Shown here one piece after another: positions 1-7,732 of a stretch of DNA of 20,482 nt. The notes beneath the pieces are model-generated. The model had not been told where the DNA came from. It searched no databases and was given only the letters and a program-made list of their open reading frames with translations. The stretch covers positions 1 through 20,482 of the forward strand of contig JBFWZG010000052.1 of NCBI GenBank assembly GCA_050185515.1. Direction: 5' to 3'. The DNA comes from JAQSWP01 sp050185515 (GTDB taxonomy: Bacteria > Pseudomonadota > Alphaproteobacteria > Reyranellales > JAQSWP01). How positions within the stretch are numbered: position 1 is the first letter of the stretch; each line of letters begins with the position of its first letter. The position numbers and the translations under genes were made by a program.

Positions 1-41
1 AAAAACCCGCCGCCTCTCTCCCGAAGGAGAAAGACGGCGGG
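1..41 (-). terminator. Intrinsic terminator of the PRC-barrel gene
   Basis: Read on the minus strand this is a long hairpin (arms 6-21 and 26-41, CGAA/TTCG-type tetraloop at 22-25, two mismatches) followed directly by five T residues (positions 5-1). It lies about 40 bases after the stop codon of the PRC-barrel gene and points the right way to end it. A second, 8-bp inverted repeat (49-56 with 65-72) sits between the stop codon and this hairpin and has no T tail. Confidence 0.85.
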
Positions 42-78
42 TCCCTTACTCAGGCCGATCCGCTGGCCTGAGACAGAC

Positions 79-1041
79 TTACATCTGGTACTCGGGCATC
101 GACTTCAGCGATTCCTTGCTGGCCTCGGTGCGGATGACCAGGTCGCCGCCATTGGCGTCGTCGCGCGTCACCTGGATCTGGTTCCAGTTCATCAGCACGT
201 CGCGCTCGCCCATGCCGAGGAAGCCGCCGACGCCCACCACGACGGCCTTGACCGAGCCGTCCTTGTTGAGGTGGATGTCCTTGATGTCGCCGATGGTCTC
301 GCCCTGGGCGTTCTTGACCGAGGCGCCGATCAGCGCATCGCCCGACATCTCGCCGGTCTTGGTCCAGCCCTTCGGCTCGGCCACGCGCATCGGCTTGTCG
401 GCGGTGGTGCGGTCGCGATCCATCGTCGCGGCGCGATCCTTGCCCATGGTCGTCTTGTCGCCCATGGTCGACTTGTCGGCGGTGCTGCCCGGCGTGCGCG
501 CCGAGTCGGCCCGCGTCGAGGCGTCAGGCGCCATGGTGCCGGCCGGCTGGCCAGTGCGGTTGCCCGGCGCGGTCGCCATGTCGGACGGCTTGCGGTCGGT
601 CTTCATGACGCCGGTGTCGGAGAAGACCTTGCCGCGATAGGTCTTGTCCTTGTACTCGTACTGCGGCATTTCCTTGAGCTGTTCCTTGGTCATCGACGTG
701 GTGATCGTCTCGCCGTCGGCGCTGACGGTGAGATCGCTCCACTTGATGGCGACCTCGCGCTCGCCGATGCCGAGGAAGCCGCCGACGCCGATGATGACGC
801 TGTCGACCTTGCCGTCCGGCTTGACGTAGACCGATTCGATGTCGCCGACATTGTCGCCGTCGGGATTCTCGACCGTCTTGCCGACCAGGCGGTCGACCTG
901 CATGGCGCCGGCCGCCGGTTTGGTCGCCGTCGACGGCGCGGTCGTCGTGCTCTTGTTCTGCTGCGTCTGCGCCATGGCGACGGGAGCAGCCATCAGCGCC
1001 GCGCCGGCCACGCCGGCCATGAGAATGTTGCGAATGGACAT
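79..1041 (-). CDS. Secreted protein with two PRC-barrel domains
   Basis: The 320-residue product starts at an ATG preceded by a GAGGG ribosome site and opens with a signal peptide (about residues 1-24, ending VAMAQ), so it is exported, probably to the periplasm. The frame stays open further upstream, but that stretch has no signal peptide or ribosome site. Two PRC-barrel domains follow, roughly residues 49-137 and 231-320. Each carries the near-identical motif GVGGFLG(I/M)GER and an acidic GD-I turn. PRC-barrels are small beta-barrel modules found in photosynthetic reaction centre H subunit, RimM and many stress or envelope proteins of Rhizobiales. The two copies are joined by a hydrophilic linker of about 80 residues rich in Thr, Asp, Met and Ala with short repeated TMGDK/TMDRD-like units. 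The exact role is unknown. Related secreted PRC-barrel proteins are often general-stress proteins, but nothing here proves that. It is divergent from the hydrolase gene to its right. Confidence 0.88.
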   Translation of the reverse strand: MSIRNILMAGVAGAALMAAPVAMAQTQQNKSTTTAPSTATKPAAGAMQVDRLVGKTVENPDGDNVGDIESVYVKPDGKVDSVIIGVGGFLGIGEREVAIKWSDLTVSADGETITTSMTKEQLKEMPQYEYKDKTYRGKVFSDTGVMKTDRKPSDMATAPGNRTGQPAGTMAPDASTRADSARTPGSTADKSTMGDKTTMGKDRAATMDRDRTTADKPMRVAEPKGWTKTGEMSGDALIGASVKNAQGETIGDIKDIHLNKDGSVKAVVVGVGGFLGMGERDVLMNWNQIQVTRDDANGGDLVIRTEASKESLKSMPEYQM

Positions 1042-1193
1042 GATCGTTACCCTCTTTCTCTCTGCTTTCGGAAAACTCGCGGGGGAGCGGACTGCGCCGC
1101 CTTGCGGCCCCTGCGCGGTCCTCGGCTGGTCAACGGCACTGCCATGGATGCGGTTCCAAGGCGTTACCGCCGCATTTGCCCCGCTTCGCCGCA

Positions 1194-1211
1194 TATCGCG
1201 GTACTGCGATA
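1194..1211. promoter_or_regulatory. Inverted repeat in a divergent promoter region
   Basis: TATCGC and GCGATA (1194-1199 and 1206-1211) form 6-bp arms around a 6-base spacer. The site lies in the 250-bp region between the divergent PRC-barrel and dienelactone hydrolase genes, 80 bases before the hydrolase start. It could be a regulator binding site, but short repeats of this size also occur by chance and no regulator gene is adjacent. Confidence 0.25.
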
Positions 1212-1291
1212 GTCCCGGGCATGACTCCGGGCGCGATCCGCTCTACGCTGCGCGCCGACGCGTTCACTGCATCGAATGAAGGAGGAAGACG

Positions 1292-1987
1292 ATGGGCAGG
1301 AAAATCGACATCGCCGTCGGCGACGGCAAATTCTCCGCGTATCTCGCCAGCCCCGCCTCGGGCAAGGGCCCCGGCGTGCTGGTGATCCAGGAGATCTTCG
1401 GCGTCAACAAGGTGATGCGCGACATCTGCGACAGCTACGCCGCCCAGGGCTATTTCGCGCTCTGCCCCGACATCTTCTGGCGCCAGGAGCCCGGCGTCGA
1501 CATCACCGACCAGAGCCAGGCCGAATGGGACAAGGCCTTCTCCCTCTACAAGGGTTTCGACGAGGCCAAGGGCGTCGAGGATCTCAAGGCCTCGCTCGCC
1601 ACGCTGCGCAAGGTCGAGGGCTGCAACGGCAAGGCCGGAGTCACCGGCTACTGCCTCGGCGGCAAGCTCACCTGGCTGATGGCCTGCCGTTCCGACGTCG
1701 ATGCGGCTTCGGCCTATTACGGCGTCGGCATCGACGCGGCGCTGGACGAGGCGAAGAACATCAAGGCGCCGACCATCCTGCACATCGCCGAGAAGGACGG
1801 CTTCGTGCCGCCCGAGGCGCAGAAGAAGATCCGCGACGCGCTGAAGGGCCATCCCAAGGTGACGATCCACGGCTATGCCGAGAACGATCACGCCTTCTGC
1901 CGCGAAGGCGGCCAGCACTACGACGCCGCGGCCTGCAAGCTGGCCAACGGCCGGACCATGGATCTCTTCAAGAAGGCGCTGTCGTAA
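1292..1987 (+). CDS. Dienelactone hydrolase family protein
   Basis: This 231-residue alpha/beta hydrolase matches the usual size of carboxymethylenebutenolidase (dienelactone hydrolase). The start is set by a full AAGGAGG site seven bases upstream. The family's Cys-Asp-His triad is visible: Cys121 in GYCLGG (the nucleophile elbow, with Cys in place of Ser), Asp169 in EKDGFVP, and His200 in NDHAF. Arg204 just after the His and Glu34 in QEIFG are also kept. The family's best-known members open dienelactones in chlorocatechol breakdown, but many relatives act on other esters or lactones. No aromatic-degradation genes are near, so the substrate is open. There is no signal peptide, so it should be cytoplasmic. 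It is transcribed alone and ends at a terminator about 30 bases downstream. Confidence 0.92.
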   Translation: MGRKIDIAVGDGKFSAYLASPASGKGPGVLVIQEIFGVNKVMRDICDSYAAQGYFALCPDIFWRQEPGVDITDQSQAEWDKAFSLYKGFDEAKGVEDLKASLATLRKVEGCNGKAGVTGYCLGGKLTWLMACRSDVDAASAYYGVGIDAALDEAKNIKAPTILHIAEKDGFVPPEAQKKIRDALKGHPKVTIHGYAENDHAFCREGGQHYDAAACKLANGRTMDLFKKALS

Positions 1988-2012
1988 GCCTGCGGTAGCG
2001 TCCCGAAGCAGG

Positions 2013-2050
2013 AACGCCCCGGTGGATCGCTCCGCCGGGGCGTCGTCTTT
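2013..2050 (+). terminator. Intrinsic terminator of the dienelactone hydrolase gene
   Basis: A 12-bp hairpin (2014-2025 with 2032-2043, one G-T pair) with a six-base loop lies just after the hydrolase stop codon. It is followed by CGTCTTT, a modest T tail. It may also help block transcription arriving from the convergent CVNH gene. Confidence 0.65.
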
Positions 2051-2065
2051 GGAGAGGCGGACGCT

Positions 2066-2752
2066 CTAGCGTTCGTCGCAATAGAGCCGGCCGTCGACCA
2101 CGCGCAGTTCGCGCCCCGGGCAGGTGTCGAGATCGATCGAGGTCTTGCGGTGCACGCCCTGGCCGCGGCAATAGGCGATCAGCGTGTCGCCCTCGATGCG
2201 CGCGTCGTTGCAGGTCTTGCGCCAGGCGCCCGGCGGCATGCCGTAGCGCGGATCGGCAGCGCTCGCCAGGTTGGGGCGGTCGCACACCAGCCTTCCGTCG
2301 ATATTGGCCACCGGGCCGTCGGGGCAGGCGTCGAGATCGAGCCGCGCCTCGAAGGCGTTGCCGCGCCGGTCGCGGCACACGGCGACCAGATCGTCGCCGA
2401 CGATGCGCGCGTTGTTGCAGCTGGCGCTCCACGAGCCCGGCGGGAAATAGGGGCCGGAATAGCCGCGGCCATAGGCCGGCACGTAGCCCGTCTCGCACAC
2501 CAGGTAGCCATCGGCATTGCCGACCGCGCCGCCGCGGCAATTGTCGAGATCGATGGTGCTGCGCCGGTAGCGGCCGTCATAGGTGCGGCATTCGGCGGTG
2601 AAGTCGTCGCCCTGGATGTAGCCGTCGCGGCAGGACTGGCCCCACGAGCCGGGGATGGTCTGCTGCGCCGATGCCGGCAGGGCGGATGCGGCGAGGAGAA
2701 GCCCGCCGGTTGCGGCGGCGATCATTGCGGTAACGCGGAACCGGGCGGACAT
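2066..2752 (-). CDS. Secreted protein with three CVNH (cyanovirin-N homology) repeats
   Basis: The 228-residue product begins at an ATG with a TTTGGAGG ribosome site and a signal peptide ending ALPASA (cleavage near residue 29). The mature part is three tandem repeats of about 53 residues (34-86, 104-157, 173-225) joined by linkers with Tyr, Gly and Pro. Each repeat follows the pattern PG(S/A)W-x-x-(S/T)C ... (I/L)-x-A-x-CR ... (I/L)DLD-x-C ... (V/I)-x-DG-x-L-x-C, the half-repeat of the cyanovirin-N fold. Each has four cysteines (41/55/72/86, 112/126/143/157, 181/195/211/225), so two disulfides per repeat are likely, which fits an oxidising periplasmic or extracellular site. CVNH proteins bind mannose-type glycans in known cases; the ligand of bacterial multi-repeat forms is generally not known. 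A second CVNH gene lies 1.3 kb away on the same strand. It is divergent from the Sel1-repeat gene. Confidence 0.88.
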   Translation of the reverse strand: MSARFRVTAMIAAATGGLLLAASALPASAQQTIPGSWGQSCRDGYIQGDDFTAECRTYDGRYRRSTIDLDNCRGGAVGNADGYLVCETGYVPAYGRGYSGPYFPPGSWSASCNNARIVGDDLVAVCRDRRGNAFEARLDLDACPDGPVANIDGRLVCDRPNLASAADPRYGMPPGAWRKTCNDARIEGDTLIAYCRGQGVHRKTSIDLDTCPGRELRVVDGRLYCDER

Positions 2753-2947
2753 GCTTGCCTCCAAAGGTGCGTCAAGGGTTCGGTGTCGGCCGCAACGCGT
2801 CTGCGCTCGCGCCTTCTCTCCGGCGCTGGGCCGGCGAAGGCGGCACGGACGCAAACCGCGACCGACGCAGACCAAACGCCGCCCGGTATTGCCGGTTCCG
2901 TGCTATGCAGGACCGCCCGCCGCCATCGTCCCGCAAAGAGTCCCGCC

Positions 2948-3814
2948 ATGCGTCTGAAATTTCTCTTCGTCCTGCTGCTGACCAGCGCGCTGGCAGCGCC
3001 GCCTGCCTTCGCCGGCCTGGCCGAAGGCGAAGCCGCCTTCGCGCGGCGCGACTGGCGCACCGCCTCGCGCGAATTGCAGCCGCTGGCCGAGCAGGGCAAT
3101 GCGCGCGCCCAGTACCTGATGGGCGGCATCGCATTGCAGGGCGCCTCGCCCGGCCAGACCGACGAGGCCGGCGCCATCGCCTGGTATCGCAAGGCCGCCG
3201 CGCAGGGCCTGCCCGAGGCGCAGCGCGATCTGGCCTTCCTGTTGCTCAACGACAAGCCGCCGAAAGCCGCCGAGGCGATCGTGTTCTATCGCCGCGCGGC
3301 GGAAGCGGGCGATGCCGAATCGGCCTATCAGCTGGGCGCGCTCTACGATCGCGGCCAGGGCGTGCGCCCCGATCCGGCGCAGCGCAATGCCTGGTGGCGT
3401 CAGGCGGCCGAGCGCGACTATGCGCCGGCCCTGCTGGCGCTGGCCGAGATGGCGCGCACTGGAGACGGCATGGCGAAGGACGATGCGCTGGCCGCCACCT
3501 ACTACCGACGCGCCGCCGAGAAGGGATCGGGCCCGGCCGCCGCCCAGCTGGCCCGCGCCCTGCGCGAAGGCCGCGGCGTGCAGCGCGATCCGGTGCAGGC
3601 CTGGGAGTGGTTTTCCTTCGCCCTGGGGCTGGGCATCAACTCGGCGCTGAGCGAGGAGCGCGAGCGTCTGGCGCCCCTGGTGCCGCCGCCGGCCCGCGCC
3701 GCCGCCGAGCAGCGCGCCGCCCAGCGCCTCGCCGCCACGCGGCCCGCGCCGCTGCGACCGCCGCCCGCGGGGGGGCCGGACGGTCTGCCGCCGCCGCCGC
3801 CGCGCCGGAAGTAA
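2948..3814 (+). CDS. Exported Sel1-repeat (SLR/TPR-like) protein
   Basis: The 288-residue product starts with a signal peptide (about residues 1-22, ending PPAFA). Five Sel1-like repeats of about 36 residues follow (about 51-87, 88-122, 123-158, 159-194, 195-228), recognised by repeated A-x-x-LG and (W/Y)Y/W-R-x-A-A patterns. Sel1 repeats form helical solenoids that hold proteins together, often in the envelope. The last 60 residues are different: a helical, Arg/Ala-rich stretch and then a low-complexity Pro/Arg tail (after residue 265). The upstream ATG at 2948 is preferred because the signal peptide begins there, although the ribosome site (AAAGAG) is weak. The partner is unknown. It shares a 195-bp divergent upstream region with the three-repeat CVNH gene, so the two could be co-regulated. 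Confidence 0.85.
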   Translation: MRLKFLFVLLLTSALAAPPAFAGLAEGEAAFARRDWRTASRELQPLAEQGNARAQYLMGGIALQGASPGQTDEAGAIAWYRKAAAQGLPEAQRDLAFLLLNDKPPKAAEAIVFYRRAAEAGDAESAYQLGALYDRGQGVRPDPAQRNAWWRQAAERDYAPALLALAEMARTGDGMAKDDALAATYYRRAAEKGSGPAAAQLARALREGRGVQRDPVQAWEWFSFALGLGINSALSEERERLAPLVPPPARAAAEQRAAQRLAATRPAPLRPPPAGGPDGLPPPPPRRK

Positions 3815-3830
3815 GGCGCTGTAAACAGAC

Positions 3831-3864
3831 AAAAAAACCCCGCCAAGGCCGAAGCCTGGCGGGG
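3831..3864 (-). terminator. Strong minus-strand terminator without an obvious gene
   Basis: Read on the minus strand this is a hairpin of 8 plus 3 base pairs with one bulge (arms 3838-3849 and 3854-3864, TTCG-type loop) followed by seven T residues (3837-3831). It lies beyond the terminator that already serves the five-repeat CVNH gene. It may be a back-up terminator, or it may end a small RNA made from the 170 bases to its right. On the plus strand the hairpin could also slow polymerase leaving the Sel1 gene, but it has no T tail in that direction. Confidence 0.75.
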
Positions 3865-3871
3865 ATCAGGG

Positions 3872-3895
3872 TGCAATCTTGGGCAAAAGATTGCA
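3872..3895. repeat. Perfect 9-bp hairpin next to the orphan terminator
   Basis: TGCAATCTT and AAGATTGCA form perfect 9-bp arms around a six-base loop, seven bases away from the orphan terminator hairpin. The two hairpins in a row look like the 3' half of a structured transcript on the minus strand. The promoter and start of such a transcript could not be located. Confidence 0.5.
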
Positions 3896-4038
3896 GACCA
3901 AGAGCGGTGTCCGTGCTGCGGCCTGGCCTGTTGCCGACGACCGCGGAAAATTCCGAGAAATCGAGCGTCGCGCCAGATTGCGACGGAATCTTGACGGACT
4001 CGCGGCAGCATCGCGGATTCGAGGCCGGGGCCTGTGAC

Positions 4039-4065
4039 AAAAAAAGGGCGGCACGGCCGCCGCCC
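4039..4065 (-). terminator. Intrinsic terminator of the five-repeat CVNH gene
   Basis: On the minus strand a 7-bp GC stem (4046-4052 with 4059-4065) is followed at once by seven T residues (4045-4039). It sits 22 bases past the stop codon of the five-repeat CVNH gene. The plus side also has a short T run (TGTTTT), so it could act weakly in both directions. Confidence 0.85.
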
Positions 4066-4087
4066 CTGTTTTCCGCCGCTCCCGCGA

Positions 4088-5188
4088 TCAGCAGCGCAGC
4101 TTGCCGTCCTCGTTGCGCACCGGCTGGCCGCGGCAATTGTCGAGATCGATGCCGTCGGTCTGGTAGCCACCGTCGCGACGGCGGCAATCGGCGAAGAAGC
4201 GGCCGTCCTGGAAGCGCGGGTTGCGGCAGCTTTGCTGCCACGATCCCGGCGGGTAGCGGTTGTCCCAGTTCGACGACTGGCTGCGGCCGCTGCAGTTGAG
4301 CTTGCCGTTCTCGTTAACGATCTCGCGGCCCTTGCATTCGTCGAGATCGATGTCGGTGCGCCGCCACTGGCCGTCGCGGGCGCGGCATTCGGCGATCATC
4401 TCGTCGCGTACGATGCGGGCGTCGCGGCAGGATTGCCGCCACGAGCCGCCCGGCAGGCCGTAGCTGCCGTAGTTGCCGCCATAGCCGCGGCCGCCGCATT
4501 CGAGATGGCCGTTGTTGTTGGCGATGTCGCGGCCGCGGCAGCTGTCGATGTCGAGGCGGGTGTTGCGGAAGTTGCCGTTCTGGCGCCGGCATTCGGCGAC
4601 CAGCAGGTCGCGCCCTTCCATGCGCTCGTTGCGGCAGCTCTGGCGATACGAGCCCTGCGGCGGGCTGTTGCCCCACCAGTTGCCGCTGCCGGCATTGGCG
4701 TTCTCGCACACCAGCCGGCCATTGTCGTTGGCAACGCGGCCGTTGCGGCCGCAGCGGTCGAGGTCGAGCGAGGAGCGGTTGTAGCCACCGTCGCGGCGGC
4801 GGCAATCGGCGACGAGATCGTCGCGGCCCTCGATGCGGGCGTTGCGGCAGGACTGCGACCACGAACCCGGCGGCAGCCGGTTGTCGTTGCCGTAATTGGT
4901 GTTTTCGCACACCAGCCGGCCATTGTCGTTGCCGACCGAGCCGCCGCGGCCGCACTGATCGATGTCGATGCGGGAGCGGTTCCAGCTGCCGTCGCGGCGG
5001 CGGCATTCCGCCACCAGATCGTCGCGGCCTTCCATGCGCGCATCCTTGCAGCTCTGGCGCCACGAGCCGGGCGGAAAATTCTGCGCCGCCGCCGGTTCGG
5101 GCAGGGTCGCCACGGCGATGAACCCGCCGATCGCGGCAATGGCCAGCGGCAGGCGGGCGAAGGACAGACGCATCCAGGCGGTACTCAT
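4088..5188 (-). CDS. Secreted protein with five CVNH repeats
   Basis: The 366-residue product starts at an ATG with a GGGAGGA ribosome site and a signal peptide ending EPAAAQ (about residue 35). The whole mature chain is five tandem half-repeats of the cyanovirin-N fold (about 41-94, 108-161, 179-231, 248-299, 315-366). Each has GS(W/Y)-x-QSC(R/K), a second Cys in AEC/ADC, then (I/L)D(I/L)D-x-C and N-(D/N/E)-x-G-x-L-x-C. All 20 repeat cysteines are kept, and the chain ends exactly on the last one. Linkers are Asn/Gly-rich. The repeats are more like one another than in the three-repeat gene nearby, suggesting recent internal duplication. A longer frame runs upstream to 5848, but it overlaps the tetR gene and has no signal peptide there. 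By family a glycan-binding role in the periplasm or outside the cell is likely; the ligand is not known. Confidence 0.88.
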   Translation of the reverse strand: MSTAWMRLSFARLPLAIAAIGGFIAVATLPEPAAAQNFPPGSWRQSCKDARMEGRDDLVAECRRRDGSWNRSRIDIDQCGRGGSVGNDNGRLVCENTNYGNDNRLPPGSWSQSCRNARIEGRDDLVADCRRRDGGYNRSSLDLDRCGRNGRVANDNGRLVCENANAGSGNWWGNSPPQGSYRQSCRNERMEGRDLLVAECRRQNGNFRNTRLDIDSCRGRDIANNNGHLECGGRGYGGNYGSYGLPGGSWRQSCRDARIVRDEMIAECRARDGQWRRTDIDLDECKGREIVNENGKLNCSGRSQSSNWDNRYPPGSWQQSCRNPRFQDGRFFADCRRRDGGYQTDGIDLDNCRGQPVRNEDGKLRC

Positions 5189-5394
5189 TCTTTTATCCTC
5201 CCTTTCGCGCGCCGGCGCAGGCGGCGGCAACATGCTACCGCATCGGAATTGCGCCGCGCCATCGCGTTGCGCGGCCGAAACGGCGACGCTTGGGAGAATT
5301 TTTCCCCCGTCGGGAGACGTTTGGACGGTATCGCGGTTCCCGCCCGGAGGGTGGTGGCGGATCGCGCGCGCACGGCCTGCGACGAGGTCTTCGA

Positions 5395-6183
5395 CTAGGC
5401 CTGCAGCGGCGGCACCGCCATCGACGGGCTGGCCTGGCCCTCGTGCAGGGCGCGGATCTGCATGAGCGCGCCGGGCAGGACCACCGCGACATGCAGCGCG
5501 GTGGCCGCCGCCGTGTCGGGGTGCACCGGAGCCCCATAGATGTCGCGCCTGATGCGCAGGAAGGTCAGCGCGCCGTGCAGCACGAACACGGTTTCGAGTT
5601 CGCCGTACATCGCCGGCCGCTGCTCGAGCGTCTGCAGCCCGGCTTCGGCGCGCAACTCGCCGACGATCGGCCGCAGCACGTTCTCGACCAGGTCGTTGTG
5701 ATAGAGGGCGGCGAAGCTCCAGCCTTCCAGCGCGGCGCGGATCCACAGCCGGTAGTCGGGCGCGCTGAGCCTGTCCATGTAGGCGGTGAAGAACTCGGTC
5801 AGCCGTTGCTGCAGCGATCGGCCGGGCGTGTGCAGCAGCGCCGACCATTGCGGATCCCAGCGCGCGGCGAAGCGCTCGCGATAGACCGCGCGCACCAGCG
5901 CCTCCTTCGACGGGAAATAGCGATAGAGCAGCGCCTGGGTGATGCCCAGCGCCTGCGCCAGCGCCCGCGTCGAGGCGGCCGGTCCGTTGCTGGCGAAGAA
6001 CTCCGCCGCCTGCTCGAGGATCATCGCCCGGCGATCACCCGGCGACATGCGCCGTCGCGGCGCGGCGTCGTTGCCGCCATCGCCGCCGCCGTCGCTGCCG
6101 TCGCCGCTGCCGGCAGGTGGATCGGAGAACGGGTCGGAATCGGAAGGCTCGCCGTCGCGGGCGGCGCCGAAATATGAACTCAT
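5395..6183 (-). CDS. TetR/AcrR family transcriptional regulator
   Basis: The 262-residue product has a typical TetR DNA-binding domain at about residues 49-98: an RRAMILEQAAEFFASNG helix, then the helix-turn-helix (about 72-91) with ALAQALGITQALLYRYF, and SKEAL after it. The remaining 160 residues are helical and form the ligand-sensing and dimer domain. The first 45 residues are a Gly/Asp/Ser-rich extension with no fold expected. An internal Met46 is a possible alternative start, but the ATG at 6183 has an AGGA site and is kept here. TetR proteins are usually repressors of their own or a neighbouring gene. The perfect inverted repeat about 100 bases upstream is the best candidate operator. 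The target genes and ligand are not evident. Confidence 0.9.
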   Translation of the reverse strand: MSSYFGAARDGEPSDSDPFSDPPAGSGDGSDGGGDGGNDAAPRRRMSPGDRRAMILEQAAEFFASNGPAASTRALAQALGITQALLYRYFPSKEALVRAVYRERFAARWDPQWSALLHTPGRSLQQRLTEFFTAYMDRLSAPDYRLWIRAALEGWSFAALYHNDLVENVLRPIVGELRAEAGLQTLEQRPAMYGELETVFVLHGALTFLRIRRDIYGAPVHPDTAAATALHVAVVLPGALMQIRALHEGQASPSMAVPPLQA

Positions 6184-6511
6184 GACGCCATCCTAACCAG
6201 AATCGGCCCGGTTCGACCAAGCAGCGCGCGACCTATCCAAGAATTCCGGCTTGTTGTCGACCGATCATTTGAATATTTGTCGTTCGATATCGTTTCGATA
6301 TCGAATGAATGGCCGCTTATGACAGTCTTCGTGCTCCTGCGGCCCGGCTGTTTATGCATTCCATCTGCGGAAATCGTCGGATGCGGTTCGGTGTATTTCA
6401 CCAGATGAAGGAACGACGCCGGCGGACGTTAATCGCTCCGGGCATGCGGCGCGGCGGCATCGCCCCAATAGCGCCGATTCACGAATGCGCGAGGCGCGGA
6501 TTGTTTCCCGG
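6184..6511. other. AT-richer intergenic region between tetR and parB
   Basis: This 328-bp gap has no convincing gene. Its part from about 6240 to 6420 is clearly richer in A and T than the surroundings and contains the perfect inverted repeat described separately. It should hold the tetR promoter. I see no clear T-tailed terminator after the parB stop codon, and no match to the parS 16-mer that ParB proteins bind. Confidence 0.6.
6283..6305. promoter_or_regulatory. Perfect inverted repeat, candidate TetR operator
   Basis: TTCGATATCG and CGATATCGAA are perfect 10-bp arms around TTT. Each arm also contains the small palindrome CGATATCG, so two overlapping symmetric sites lie side by side. The site is 100 bases upstream of the tetR start. 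Size and symmetry fit TetR-family operators (15-25 bp palindromes). Assignment to this regulator rests on position only. Confidence 0.55.
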
Positions 6512-7531
<1,020 letters not shown>

Positions 7532-7656
7532 GATCCCGTCCTCGCGCCCTGGCCTTCGTCCGCCGCATCCTAGCCGCTGCCGGAACGGAGGGAAGGGCGG
7601 AGAATCCGCCGCCCGGACGGTATCGCCGCGTCGCCGGACGGCATCGCCCCGCGTCG

Positions 7657-7690
7657 AACGAAAACGGCGCGGCCTGGGGCCGCGCCGTTG
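7657..7690 (-). terminator. Intrinsic terminator of the Slam-like/FecR operon
   Basis: A perfect 12-bp GC-rich stem (7663-7674 with 7678-7689) with a three-base loop is followed on the minus strand by TTTTCGTT. It lies about 43 bases past the stop codon of the FecR-domain gene and separates that operon from parB. Confidence 0.8.
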
Positions 7691-7732
7691 CCTGGCGAAG
7701 ACGTCGCCGTCCGCGGCGTCCGCTCCCCGGCC

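Noticed and set aside
4088..5188. Repeated DNA units resembling a CRISPR or tandem-repeat array
   Set aside because: The periodicity is that of the coded CVNH repeats (about 200 bases, diverged), not short identical repeats with spacers.
5189..5848. N-terminal extension of the five-repeat CVNH protein
   Set aside because: The frame is open, but it overlaps tetR and lacks a signal peptide or ribosome site. The ATG at 5188 has both.
6180..6401. 73-codon frame upstream of tetR on the minus strand
   Set aside because: It covers the AT-rich operator region, has no ribosome site or domain, and ends inside tetR's start.
6184..6511. parS site near parB
   Set aside because: The region was read for a TGTTTCACGTGAAACA-like 16-mer and none was found; the palindrome present has a different sequence.
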